From Verrucomicrobiota bacterium (GTDB taxonomy: Bacteria > Verrucomicrobiota > Verrucomicrobiia > Limisphaerales > JAJOIW01), in contig JAJOIW010000239.1 of NCBI GenBank assembly GCA_021209225.1, forward strand, positions 1 to 37,180: a DNA stretch of 37,180 nt, written 5' to 3'. Made by a program: the position numbers and the translations under genes. Shown in pieces: positions 14,153 to 24,687 of this stretch; the first letter of the stretch is position 1, and each line of letters opens with the position of its first letter. Below the pieces are notes generated by a model. That model was given only the letters and a program-made list of their open reading frames with translations. It did no database searches and was not told where the DNA came from.

Positions 14153-16294
14153 TTATGGATTGTCTCTGAGCCAGTAGCGGATGCTTGTGCTTTGCGGATG
14201 TGAGGGATTGATCTCCAACAGACGGGCAAAATGAAAGCGGGCACTGGCGACGTCATTCAACTTGGTTTCATAAATCCGGGCCAGAGCATAGTGGGAATTG
14301 ATGTGCTCAGGTTTGAGCTCGAGAACCTTCTGGAATGCGGCCACCGCATCGGGAATATATCCCTCGTTGGTCAATGCCTGTCCCAGGTAATAGTGAAGAT
14401 CAATATTCTCAGGCCGCAAACTGATCGCATTCTGCAAAGGCTCAAATGCCCGGGACGGCTGATTGGTGCGCAGAAACAGGATGCCCAAATTAAACCAGGC
14501 TTCGTAATACGATGCGTCCTGAGTGGCGGCTTGAATGAAGAAGTTTGTTGCCAGGCCGTATTGGTTTGCCTGGTAGGCGCGCACGCCATCATCAAAATAC
14601 GGACGAGCCAGGAGTCTATCCCCCTCGGATGGTGGTGGGCCAGTGCGATATTCAAATTCCGGATACCCGGAACGATCGATCGACGGGGTGGGGAACGGTT
14701 TAGCGGGTGCCGGTGGGATATCAGCTGTTTCCGATGGTGTCTCATCCACTTCCGGCGCGTCGACCACGGCATATTGGCGTGGCTCAGAAATGGATCGCAG
14801 AGTTCCGAGATTGACTTCAGGATCGTTTAATTCCGGCTGGAACAGATCCGGGGATCCGATTGTACGCACCTCCCTGAGCTGATCCGAATCCACTGGAGCC
14901 AATGGTTCCAACGGAGTGACACCACTGGGCACGGGATTGGATCGGTAATAGGTTTTTTTCAGTTGCTCGTCAGATGGGGAATCGGGCATGGACAATCCGT
15001 ATGCATTGAGCACTGCCCGGTTGGCGTCGAGCAGGCGCTTGATGTCCTGGTAGGGATATTCGAATTGTGCTTCACTGGCAGCGGGTGCCTCAATAGCGAT
15101 GGGTTCGGGCGTTACTGGAACAATGAATACCTCCCGCTCATTCAGGGTTTGGGTGAGTCCGTAGGCTTTGGGAATTTGTGGCCTTGAGTATTCCTTGCCA
15201 GGGGAGACTTCCAGGTCGGGTTTGGGCAACTCGCCCACATCGACCGTGACATCGGCGTCGGGCAAGGTGGACGCGGGGAGTTTTTCCTTCTCCGCCGCGG
15301 GATCCTGAGTGCCGGTGGTCGGCTTGTCCAGGTTTGTCCCGGCCACTTCAACCACACTGGTGGTTGGTTGGGTGTCCGGGTCCGATGGATCCGGGCGATG
15401 TGACGGGCCTGGATCTTCATCCGAGTCCAGAAATCCCATCTGCGGTCGTTCCGTGGTTTCCTCTGGAGGGGTTTTGTCTGAGGGATCCTCCTCCGCCACA
15501 GATTGGTCGCCATTGTCAGGCTCGGTGGGTAGAAGCTTTTCCAGATCCGGAAGCAGGTTGGATTCCGGGTTGGCGATCTCATTTTCCAGGCGGCTCACGA
15601 TCTCGCGGACCTTCTGGGCACGTTCGGCAGGTGGGTTCAGTGCCAGGTAGCGTTGATAGAGATTCAGAGCATACGGCTTATTATTGTCATTATTATGGGT
15701 GATAATGGCCATATTGAGGACGGCTGGAGCAAAACCCGGGTCCGAGTTCATGATGCTGGTCAGGTAGGCGCGGGCTGTCTCCACATCCCCCTGCTGGAAG
15801 TTTGTCAGGGCGATCTCGTTGAGAATGGTCACATCATTCTGGTCGATCGAGCGCGCCGAGTTCAAGGCCACCATGGCGTCGTCCAGACGATTCACTCTCC
15901 GGTAGGCAGCTGCCAGGGAAAGGTAGCCTCGGGTTGAATCCGGAACCATGATGGTGTATTTATGCAGGTTGGAGATGGCGGCATCATCCTGGTTTTTGTC
16001 GAAATACAACATTCCCAGGTTGTAGTAGACCTCCGGGATGGAGGCATCTATCTCCAGAGCGGACTGGTAGGCATTACGGGCTTTTTCAAAATGGCCGAGG
16101 TATTGATGGGCCAGTCCCAGTTTATTCCAGGCATTGGCGTTGGTTTCCAGCCCGGTGGCGGCCTGCTCGAGTTTCTCGACAGCTTTGGCATATTGCCCTT
16201 GATTGAGCAATTGTTCGCCATCCAGCAGGAGTGCGGTCGGGTTTTTACTGCACCCGCTCAGGCACACAATCAAGGCGAGGACACAGAAATTCAT
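14153..16294 (-). CDS. Large TPR lipoprotein
   Basis: The start at 16294 is preferred: MNFCVLALIVCLSGCSKNP is a lipoprotein signal with lipobox LSGC (the frame opens 28 codons earlier). The N-terminal TPR block (about residues 20-235) holds some six repeats, for example AWNKLGLAHQYLGHFEKARN and VYYNLGMLYFDKNQDDAAIS. A Pro/Asp/Glu-rich, low-complexity linker (about 240-590) follows, then a second TPR block (AWFNLGILFLRTNQPSRAFE, LHYYLGQALTNEGYIPDAVA, SHYALARIYETKLNDVASAR). Total about 713 aa. It is membrane-anchored in the periplasm or outer membrane and probably organises protein complexes. The DUF362 gene diverges from it, sharing a 109-bp promoter region. Confidence 0.85.
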   Translation of the reverse strand: MNFCVLALIVCLSGCSKNPTALLLDGEQLLNQGQYAKAVEKLEQAATGLETNANAWNKLGLAHQYLGHFEKARNAYQSALEIDASIPEVYYNLGMLYFDKNQDDAAISNLHKYTIMVPDSTRGYLSLAAAYRRVNRLDDAMVALNSARSIDQNDVTILNEIALTNFQQGDVETARAYLTSIMNSDPGFAPAVLNMAIITHNNDNNKPYALNLYQRYLALNPPAERAQKVREIVSRLENEIANPESNLLPDLEKLLPTEPDNGDQSVAEEDPSDKTPPEETTERPQMGFLDSDEDPGPSHRPDPSDPDTQPTTSVVEVAGTNLDKPTTGTQDPAAEKEKLPASTLPDADVTVDVGELPKPDLEVSPGKEYSRPQIPKAYGLTQTLNEREVFIVPVTPEPIAIEAPAASEAQFEYPYQDIKRLLDANRAVLNAYGLSMPDSPSDEQLKKTYYRSNPVPSGVTPLEPLAPVDSDQLREVRTIGSPDLFQPELNDPEVNLGTLRSISEPRQYAVVDAPEVDETPSETADIPPAPAKPFPTPSIDRSGYPEFEYRTGPPPSEGDRLLARPYFDDGVRAYQANQYGLATNFFIQAATQDASYYEAWFNLGILFLRTNQPSRAFEPLQNAISLRPENIDLHYYLGQALTNEGYIPDAVAAFQKVLELKPEHINSHYALARIYETKLNDVASARFHFARLLEINPSHPQSTSIRYWLRDNP

Positions 16295-16403
16295 CCGATG
16301 TGGAATCGGAAGTGGAAGAAAGATTCGGAATTTTCTGCTGCCCAGCATAAATTGTCTGCTATTGGATTTATAGTGCAAGAATCTGCGAAAACGAACAAAA
16401 AAG

Positions 16404-17515
16404 ATGAGATTGCCAGTTATTCTGATTTTGCTTTTGGTTCACTGGTATGTGATTGGGGGAGGAATCGGGGTTCACGCTCAGGGAGATGTGGACCAGGCGA
16501 CCGCCCGACCCGATGACACTGCACCAGTGATTTCAGGCCTTATTCCCATTGGTCCGCCGACTGGTGCCGACCGCGGCCGCATAGTGCGGATGAAACGACC
16601 TGAAGCCGTGATTGATTTTGTCGGCCAGCCGTCGACGATCCGGAATATGCTGGATGAAGGCATCCGAGCACTGACATATCAATCTGATACCTATTCCGCC
16701 TGGTCGTCGATTGTCTCCCCGGCGGATCGCGTCGGAATATTTATTGCTCCCACCGGGTGGAATGACATATCCACCCTGGTTCCCATCGTGCGCGAGGTCT
16801 ATCAGGGTGTGGCCTCGGTGGGGATTCCATCCCAGCGCATTTTCATCTGGTCGCGGCAAATTGAGGATATCCGTCGACTGCGGGATGCCTGCAGCGGCCA
16901 CATCCCATTCAGCCAATTCGTGAGTTCCGTCGAACAGGGCTGGGACAAAGATCATACCTATGAAAACCCGATAGTCGGCTCGATGATCTGGAGTGATGTG
17001 GATTTCGGCAGCGAGGAGCCGATGCCGGGCGCTTATCCCATGTGTCCAAACTGCTCACCCAGCAGCTCGATCGCATCATCCAGATCAATTCTCTGACCAG
17101 CGATCGATCCGGGGGGATTCGTGGCCATCTCATGTCCCTTTCATATGCCAGCGTCGATAACTTCAACCGGTTTTTCAATCCCCCCCAGATACTCGCGGAA
17201 TCGGTTCCGGAAATATACGCTTTGAATCCCATAGCCGAGAAAGTCTGCCTTTTCATCACCGATGCGTTAGTGGGGTCCGTGGCAGGGAACCAACCGGGAA
17301 AACTTCACCTTCACCCAGCGCTTGCTGAGATCTGGGTCAGCCGTGATCCAGTGGCTCTCGATGCCTACTCACTCCATCGCGCCAACAGTCTCCGGTCCAC
17401 CATCGGATTCCCGGAACTCCCGGGCTCAGCCCGCGAATTGATCAGTAACTCGGCACTGATGGAACTGGGCAACGACCAGGTATCCAGCTTCTCCATTCTC
17501 GAACTCATCCGATAA
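16404..17515 (+). CDS. Secreted DUF362-domain protein, interrupted by one frameshift
   Basis: The first frame begins MRLPVILILLLVHWYVIGGG IGVHAQ, a signal peptide, then carries the DUF362 start (VRMKRPEAVIDFVGQPSTIR NMLDEGI). It goes out of frame after PGAYP. The next frame continues HVSKLLTQQLDRIIQINSLT, NPIAEKVCLFITDALVGSVA and AEIWVSRDPVALDAYSLHR, the typical DUF362 end. Adding one C to the run at 17038-17040 (CCC to CCCC) joins them as YPHVSKLL, giving about 371 aa. DUF362 proteins are of unknown biochemical role; many occur with iron-sulphur domains, but no Cys cluster is seen here. The frame break is probably a sequencing error. Confidence 0.75.
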
Positions 17516-17795
17516 GACCCGCACCACCCAGTCCCAGCCTCCCTCCCGCAAAAAGCCAGTCAGAATTCCCACCATGAATCACAAGTGTTCCCAACCCGGT
17601 GATTCTCGAAATTTTGTCAGAGGCACATTTTTCCCGGCAGATTCCCCCGCCTGAAGTGCGGGCATTGGGAACTTTTCCCTTTGATGGCCCCTGCAGTGAT
17701 CACCTGAGTCCTCCGCCCTCAGGCTGCATGGCCGTGGTGTATTACCGGAATGCAGGGTTGCAAAAAATCGGTTTTTCGCTATGGTCCAGATATTC
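17516..17795. other. Intergenic region before redox module 1
   Basis: No gene is seen in these 280 bp. It should hold the promoter of the cupredoxin-PA14 gene and the end of the DUF362 transcript. No clear terminator or operator is recognisable. Confidence 0.45.
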
Positions 17796-19578
17796 ATGAG
17801 AAAGAAAAAATTTATCTGTCCAACTAGCGGCTTTTGGACTGGCGGCCTTCCAGATGTCCTGGTGTCTGGATTTGTTGTCCGCTGAGGTCGCTCTCCAGTT
17901 GCAGGGAGGTGTCTCTGCTGCCGGTGAAATCCAGTACATCGATGGCCGGGGGATTGGCCTCCTGAAAGCCGGAGGAGGGATCATTGACATTCCCTCATCC
18001 CAACTCGCGCCATCCAGCCTGAAACAGTACCAATCCTGGATTCGTGCCGAGGCACTGCCGGCGGGGGCGGAACTGGACCACGACTACACGGTCAGCACGC
18101 AGGTGGGCACCCTCGCCTACGACACCACCAAATTGGAAGCGGCCGCGGGTTCATTTGTCCGGGTCACCCTCAATAACGCCGATGACCTGCAGCACAATAT
18201 TGTTTTCAGCCATTCCGCGGATGCGGATTCCGGACAATCCCTGGCGGGATTTGCCTTGGCTCTCGGGGCTGAGGGTATGACCAAACAATGGATTCCCGAG
18301 TCGGGTCCGGTCCTGGCTGCCAGTGCCATGGCAGATCCCCACACCAGGGTGGCCGTCCTTTTTAAATCCCCCAAGGCCGACGGCAGCTACCCATATGTCT
18401 GCACATTTCCCGGCCATGCCGCCGTCATGAAGGGCCAGCTCCAAATCGGAAAAGTCCAATCCCTGTCCTCTGAAGTCGCCCTCAACTCCATTCAATACCG
18501 GGCCTACAAGGGGGCCTGGAATCGCCTTCCGGATTTTTCCAAACTCCAGCCGGACAAGTCTGGCACCCAGTCCGGGGGATTGATGGACATGCCTGCTTTG
18601 GGATATCGCGAGGAATTCGGGGTTGTTTTTGAAGCCGACCTGAAGCTGTCCCTTGCCGGGGAATATGTATTCGGTTTGAGCAGTGACGATGGATCCAGGC
18701 TCTGGATCGACAATACGGTCATTGTCGACCTCGACGGAACCCATGGCATGGATGCCCCAACCAAAAAGAAGGTGGCTCTCACATCAGGCAATCATAAGAT
18801 CAAAGTGGAATTTTTTGAGCGCAATGGCGGTGAGGGTTTGTATGTGGAAGTGACCCCGCCCACGGGACCAGTTGTCCTTTTGACTCCTGGCCAGTCCCCT
18901 GCATCAGACAACTCCGTCGGAATCCCCCTGTACCCACTGGCCGGTGAGGCGATGATCTATCGCAATTTCATCGATGGAGTTGGCACAGCCCGCGGCATCG
19001 GTGTGGGTTTCAGCGAAGGCATTCACTTCGCCTACGATGCCCAGAACGCCCGACTCACACAGATATGGAAAGGTGGTTTTATTGACGCCAAGAAGCACTG
19101 GACCGATCGAGGTGTCGGATATCAGGCGCCCTCTGAAGCAACCGCTTCAGTCGATCCGTTGGGAGCCATGCTGGCAGTCCTCGATTCTCCGGACGCTCGC
19201 TGGCCATCGCATGACTTTGTTGCCCTCGGCAAAAGTGCTGATTATTCAGCTGCCGACCAAAAGCCCTCTCGCTTTAAATTCCTGGGATATGCTCTCAATG
19301 CAAAGCGCCATCCAGTGTTTTCCTGGGAGTGGAACGGGCTCACAGTCACTGATTACACCCGTCCAACCCCTCAAGGAAATCTGAGACGGACACTCACTTT
19401 CAAGGGCACCCCCGACACCGATGGCTCCGTCTATCTTCGCCTGGGAAAAAGCAATGACAGCATCGATGTCTCACTCCCACCCCGCATTCCTTTCCACACG
19501 GCAGACGATGGAATCCGTGTGCCTCTCGACCTCACTTCAGGCACCACCCGAATCAATATCAATTATCACCTCAAGTAA
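17796..19578 (+). CDS. Cupredoxin-PA14 fusion protein (redox module 1)
   Basis: The clean frame starts with Met at 17854. Upstream, LSVQLAAFGLAAFQMSWCLD forms a signal peptide that joins the ATG at 17796 (MRKKN...) if the A6 run at 17805-17810 is read as A5. Numbering from the 17854 Met: an N-terminal segment (1-75), a blue-copper domain (about 80-198) with the full ligand set His114 (DDLQHNIVF), Cys183 and His188 (YVCTFPGH) and Met192, a PA14 domain (about 210-345, FGLSSDDGSRLWIDNTVIVD), and a C-terminal beta-rich module (about 355-574). Auracyanin-like electron transfer plus glycan binding is expected in the periplasm. The propeller gene starts 3 nt downstream. The C-terminal module is shared with the haem protein at 32089-34861. 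Confidence 0.82.
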
Positions 19579-19581
19579 ACC

Positions 19582-21096
19582 ATGACTCACACATCGCACA
19601 ATTTTATGAATCTCAACAAATGGGCGCTGGGCCTATCCTTATTGGTGGGTATATCCCAGTCGGTGCCATCCACACTGGTTGGGGAGCAACAGTCCGACTA
19701 CTACACCATCCGTACCTTGCGCCCACCCCAGGGCGTATTCCCGGAAGTCAGCGGCCTCGAAATCGGTCCAGATCGGGAGCTTTATGTTGCGACCCGTCGG
19801 GGGGACATCTTTCAGATCACTGGATTGGATCAGGAATCGGGTGAACCAGAATGGAAACTCTGGGCCCAGGGATTGCATGAACCACTGGGCTTATCCTGGA
19901 GCAATGGTTGGCTTTATGCAACGCAACGACCTGAGGTGACGCGAATCCGCGATCGCGATGGGGATGGCCGGGCGGATGTTTTCCGCACCGTCTCTGACCG
20001 GTGGGGGATCAATGGGGACTATCACGAATACGCATTTGGCTCCCCACATGACAAAGATGGAAATATCTGGGTCGTCCTGTGCCTGACCGGTTCCGGTGGA
20101 TATTCCAGCGATTTCCGTGGCTGGGCAGTCAAAGTCTCGCCCGATGGAGACATGACTCCAGTCGCCTCCGGTATCCGGTCGCCAGGCGGAATCGGATTCA
20201 ACCAGGAGGGAGACGTTTTCTATTGTGACAACCAGGGTCCATGGAATGGATCCAGTTCGGTCAAACATATCGTCCCCGGGTCTTTCCAGGGCAATCCAAG
20301 TGGCTGGAAAGCCTATGACGAACTTTCTCCATCCCTTCTGGGTGGCCAACCGGTCGAACCCGAAAGTGGCAGTCGGATAGTCACTGAAAGAAAACGTGTG
20401 GGGACCTATGTGCCTCCTGCCTGCATCCTGCCGCATGGTCGTGTGGGCCAATCCCCTACTGGCATTGTCACATTTCCGGCCGATGGGTCATTTGGTCCAT
20501 TTGCGGGCCAGCTTCTGGTTGGTGAGCAAACCTTTTCTGAAGTGCAACGCGTTTTCCTGGAAAAAGTCAACGGCATCTATCAGGGGGCCGTCTTTCATTT
20601 TCTCGGTGGATTTGAATCGGGAAATATCGCACTCAAGATGTCTGCTGACGGCACGCTCATCACAGGCGGGTCCGACCGCGGGTGGGGGGCACGTGGCGGG
20701 AAACCATTCGCACTCGAAACGGTCACCTGGAATGGGAAAATTCCTTTTGAGGTGCATGAAATGCGGGCATTGCCCGACGGATTCCGCTTGAATTTCACCA
20801 GCAAAGTGGATGCCTCCACCGCGAGCGACACCCGTTCCTATCAGATGGATGCCTACACATACATCTACCAATCCAATTATGGGAGCCCGGAAGTCGACCG
20901 CCTGAAACCGGTGATCACCTCAGCCAAGGTCAGTGAGGACGGGCTGTCCGTCACTTTGACTGTGGATAAGTTGACACAGGGACACATCCACGAATTGAAA
21001 ATGGCAGGTGTCAAGTCTGCGGATGGGCGGAGTCTTCTGCACAACACCGGGTATTACACACTCAACGAGATTCCCGACCGATCCGCTCTCCGCTAA
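19582..21096 (+). CDS. Secreted beta-propeller, sorbosone-dehydrogenase-like (redox module 1)
   Basis: This 504-aa protein has a signal peptide around WALGLSLLVGISQSVPSTLV. Six-bladed propeller features appear in order: GLEIGPDRELYVATRRGDIF, LGLSWSNGWLYATQRPEVTR, IRDRDGDGRADVF (an EF-hand-like Ca2+ loop), FGSPHDKDGNIWVVLCLTGS, FRGWAVKVSPDGDMTPVASG, IRSPGGIGFNQEGDVFYCDN, and GQLLVGEQTFSEVQRVFLEK. A C-terminal beta domain follows (IHELKMAGVKSADG). The fold resembles the glucose/sorbosone dehydrogenase group, but PQQ binding is not proven. It is co-transcribed with the cupredoxin fusion, its presumed electron acceptor, and is paralogous to the protein at 34855-36348. Confidence 0.82.
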   Translation: MTHTSHNFMNLNKWALGLSLLVGISQSVPSTLVGEQQSDYYTIRTLRPPQGVFPEVSGLEIGPDRELYVATRRGDIFQITGLDQESGEPEWKLWAQGLHEPLGLSWSNGWLYATQRPEVTRIRDRDGDGRADVFRTVSDRWGINGDYHEYAFGSPHDKDGNIWVVLCLTGSGGYSSDFRGWAVKVSPDGDMTPVASGIRSPGGIGFNQEGDVFYCDNQGPWNGSSSVKHIVPGSFQGNPSGWKAYDELSPSLLGGQPVEPESGSRIVTERKRVGTYVPPACILPHGRVGQSPTGIVTFPADGSFGPFAGQLLVGEQTFSEVQRVFLEKVNGIYQGAVFHFLGGFESGNIALKMSADGTLITGGSDRGWGARGGKPFALETVTWNGKIPFEVHEMRALPDGFRLNFTSKVDASTASDTRSYQMDAYTYIYQSNYGSPEVDRLKPVITSAKVSEDGLSVTLTVDKLTQGHIHELKMAGVKSADGRSLLHNTGYYTLNEIPDRSALR

Positions 21097-21114
21097 CCCG
21101 CCTCCGGATCTCAT

Positions 21115-21139
21115 GACCCCGTCCGGGGTCTTTTTTTTT
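21115..21139 (+). terminator. Intrinsic terminator after redox module 1
   Basis: GACCCC-GTCC-GGGGTC is followed by nine T residues (21131-21139), 18 nt after the propeller stop. It is a textbook Rho-independent terminator for the plus-strand module. Confidence 0.92.
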
Positions 21140-21240
21140 AACTTCAATTCCTCCATCTTGTGGATGCCGGATCGGGCCAGATCTGTCACTCATGTGGCCT
21201 GGGTTGAATGGAAATATCCTGGAGATAACAGGAGTGAATG

Positions 21241-22750
21241 ATGCGCATTGCTTTGGTTTGTCATCGTTTGGACTCGGCTGAGTTGAAACGTGTCGTTGAA
21301 ACGACAGTGCAGATGCTTGTTCAGGCCGGCGATCGCGTGGCATTGATATGCGGGCATGCGGGACATTTGAGCCAGCCCATTGCCGATCGTCTCGGGCCGG
21401 TCCCTGAACTCGGTGTCTTCGACCCACTCCAATCCGGCTGCGTCGATCCCATCGTTGATTCAGTTTATGCTCAGGCCCGGAGGCTTCTGGATGGTCCCCC
21501 GGATATATGGCACATCCTGGATCCGAACTTCGGGTGGAACCCGCAGTATTCCCAATGTGTTCTCCGCCTGGCTCAGCGGGGGGAAGCCCTGTTGCTGCAC
21601 ATTCTGAGATTCCCTGAGGATTCTTACAAGGTGCAGTATTCCTGTGCCCGGTTTCTTGCGGATCAACTGGGATTAAGCCTGTCGGAATATCTGTATCCGA
21701 CTGGCACTCCGGCGTCCCGGATTCATTATGCGGTCTCCAATGATCTGGGATTTGAGGTGCTTGCCGGTTCAGGTGTTTCCAGCGAACGACTTCACCTGGT
21801 CCTGGAGCCCCTGTTTGTCGATGTCCCGTCCGACGCATCCCTCACCTTGGGGCAAAAATCCCGCTCCGAAATCTGCCAGAATGGCGAAGAAATGCTTTTA
21901 GTCTATCCAGGTGCCATATCGAGAAGGCATCAGACCAGTGAGCTGATTTTATGGGCCTGGATTTCCGCACAGACTGGGACGCCATTTCATATAGCGAGTC
22001 TGCAAAGCCCAACCCATCCGGATGAGATGGACGATTACCAGAACTGGATTGATTGGGCGGCTGAGCTGGATGTGCCCCTGACTCTGGACATTCAATCTAT
22101 GGATCCGTCATTGGGGCAGGGGGCTGTCAGCGGTGTGCGATGGGTATTGTTTCACCCATGTGCGTCCCCCATCCCCGACTCCCTACATCGAACCGATTGC
22201 CAGGGGAAAGATATTGACTGGTCGTTCCGCTCTGTCCGTCCTCCCATCACTCCATTCCACTGGACTCCCCTTTGACCATTTTCTGTATCCCAGGATTGCC
22301 GTGCCGGAAAGCTGGTTGAGCTCACGCCATATCGACTACGTCACTGACTTTGTTCGGGCGTTTGAACGCGAATGCGGGTCCTATGCCATTCCGTGCCCGA
22401 CTGAAGCCGCTCACCAGGCCGCCCGTTCCCACATCATCGATGGGAAAATTGATTTTGGCCGACTCTCGGATGCGCAGAAAAATGTTGTTATTTCCACTCT
22501 GCGCTCGGATTCGGATTTATTGGACGAATTGGTGCCTCAGGAGCTGCCATTGAATTCACCCGATCAATCCGACCCTCACTCCGTGCTGAGTCTGGCCGAG
22601 AATTTCGGCCCCGCCGCATACGTCCATAACCTCCGCAGGATATATGAATCCATCGTCAACTCGCCACCAGGAGAGAATTGTCCAGTTTCGGCTGAACTGG
22701 TTCTGTCCGCCTATTTGAATCCCGATCAGTTCCATTTCCTCTGCACCTGA
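21241..22750 (+). CDS. Glycosyltransferase-like protein, interrupted by one frameshift
   Basis: The frame starts MRIALVCHRLDSAELKRVVE (ATG at 21241, after an AGGAG-like site; another ATG directly precedes it). The N-terminal half has the look of a GT-B Rossmann domain: VQMLVQAGDRVALICGHAGH, DIWHILDPNFGWNPQYSQCV, LLLHILRFPEDSYKVQYS, then EEMLLVYPGAISRRHQTSEL at the start of the second lobe. It leaves frame after VRWVLFHPC; the next frame continues TPYIEPIARGKILTGRSALS to the end. Removing one C from the run at 22166-22170 joins them. About 502 aa. The family assignment is tentative. The partner substrate is unknown, and no polysaccharide locus adjoins. Confidence 0.5.
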
Positions 22751-22784
22751 CTTCCCCCCCCACCATCCAGCCGATCCAACCCAA

Positions 22785-24557
22785 TCAATGAAATGGCCAA
22801 CAATATAAAATCGTGGGGATCGCCATCAGGAAAAACACCAGAGTTAATGGAAGCCCCATTCTCCAGTAGTCCTCAAAACGATATCCACCTGGCCCCATCA
22901 CCAGGGTATTGGACTGGTGGCCAATCGGCGTCATGAAGGCTGCGGAGGCAGCCATCGCCACACCCATGAGGAATGGATCGGGATTGGAATCAAATTTTGT
23001 GGCCATTTCCAGGCCTATAGGCGCCATCAGCACTGCGGCTGCGGCATTGTTGATCAGATTCGTCAGCAGAACTGTGAAAATCATCAGCAAGCTCAGACCC
23101 GCCACCGGGGACACTCCGCCGCCCAGATCATAAATAATATTGGCCAACGTCCCGGCCGCTCCAGTGGATTCAAATGCCACCCCCAAGGGGATCATCGAAG
23201 CCAGCAATATCAGAATCGGCCACTCAACACTGGAATACGCCTCACGCAGCGTCAGCACCTTGCTCACCAGGAATACAAACGAGCAGAGAGTAAATGAGAT
23301 TTCGACCGGAAGCACACCGAAGGCGACCAGACCCACGGACACAAGGAAAGGTAACACCGCTTTCCACATATCGGACGGTTTTGACCCCAGCCTTCCCCGG
23401 TTGCCAATGAGAATAGTGCCCAGGACCTGCATGGATTCACTCATGACATCCGGCCGTCCCTGGAACAGGAGCAGATCTCCCGGTTGAAAGACAATGGTGC
23501 CAATCCGTGTCCGCAGCCTTTGTCCCTTTCGAGCCACGGCCACCAGATTCAGCCCATACCGCCAACGCATATTCAGGGACTTTGCTGTCCTGTCCACCAT
23601 GATCGATCCAGGTAAAACCACCGCCTCAAACAATCCTTTCTCATCCTCACTCAGGATTTCTTTGACGAAATTCTTTTCGCCCACAAATTCGATATCCGAT
23701 GTTTTGGCGAGTTTGTTGAGAGCCTCCGTATTGCCTTCGAGTATGAGAACGTCTCCCGATTTGACGATTTCCATGCTGGATGGGCCAATGATGCGAATCT
23801 GTCCCCTGACAATTCCGAGAATGATGATTTCGCCATCTTTTGAGAGTTTGAGGTCGCGCACTGGTTTTCCTGACCAGCGTGAGGTATCCGGGATACGGAC
23901 TTCAGTCGTGTATTCAGCCATCTGGAAGATGTCTTCACGACTGGTTTTTCCAGACGTCTCGGAATCAGCCGCCACCCGATCAGACCAATAAATAAAAGCC
24001 CGGCTACCCCAGTCGCCAATCCCACAACCGTAAAATCAAACATGCCAAAACGCTCGCCGGTAGCCGACTCGCGAATCGATGAAATGATCAGATTCGGCGG
24101 GGTGCCGATCTCCGTCAGCAATCCCCCAAGCAAGGACGCAAAGGCCATGGGCATCAGCAATAATCCTGGCGATGTGGAGGTTTTCCGCCCCCATTGGATC
24201 GCCACTGGCATGAATAAGGCCAGCGCCCCGACATTATTCATGAAGGCGGATAATACCCAGACAGCACATCCCAGCACGAAGATCTGAATAGTTGGCTTTT
24301 CCCCGAATCGTTGCAGGTAAATGCCGATGGAGTCCACCACCCCCGACAGGATCAATCCCCGGCTGATAACCAGAATAGCTCCAACCGTCACCACCGCCGG
24401 ATGGCTGAGTCCGGAAAACACCGTCCCTTTTTCAACCACTCCCGAGATGGCCCCAATCAGCAAGGCTCCCAATGCCACCACATCATAGCGCCATTTGCCC
24501 CAGATAAAAAAATATCAGGGCCGCGAGCAGTGTCCCCAACACCATCATCTGATTCAT
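22785..24557 (-). CDS. SLC13/DASS-type anion transporter with RCK_C domains, two frameshifts
   Basis: Three frames make one protein of about 590 aa. The start MNQMMVLGTLLAALIFF (24557) has an AGGAG site. It joins IWGKWRYDVVALGALLIG if the A7 run at 24506-24512 (plus strand) is six. The second break (plus-strand T5 at 23945-23949, needs six) joins WRLIPRRLEK to TSREDIFQMAEYTTEVRIPD. The first membrane half contains NNVGALALFMPVA and IGTPPNLIIS. Two TrkA-C-type regulatory domains follow, then a second membrane half with LINNAAAAVLMAPIGLEMAT and TPIGHQSNTLVMGPGGYRFE. These repeat motifs are typical of Na+-coupled sulphate/dicarboxylate transporters with ligand-gated RCK_C insertions. Convergent with the gene ending at 22750. 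Confidence 0.85.
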
Positions 24558-24687
24558 CTGATTCACTCCTGGCTCCATAGCCTCCCTATTAACTTCCGGT
24601 TCGTTCCTCCCTGAAAATCCCCTAATTGATCGCGTTCCACAACGACAAAATGTCGACAGAATATAAACAAAGCCGCTGGAAAAAAGC

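Noticed and set aside
21689-21701. Another copy of the ATCCGACTGG hairpin core
   Set aside because: It lies inside the glycosyltransferase-like coding sequence (LYPTGTP) without the flanking arms; chance match.
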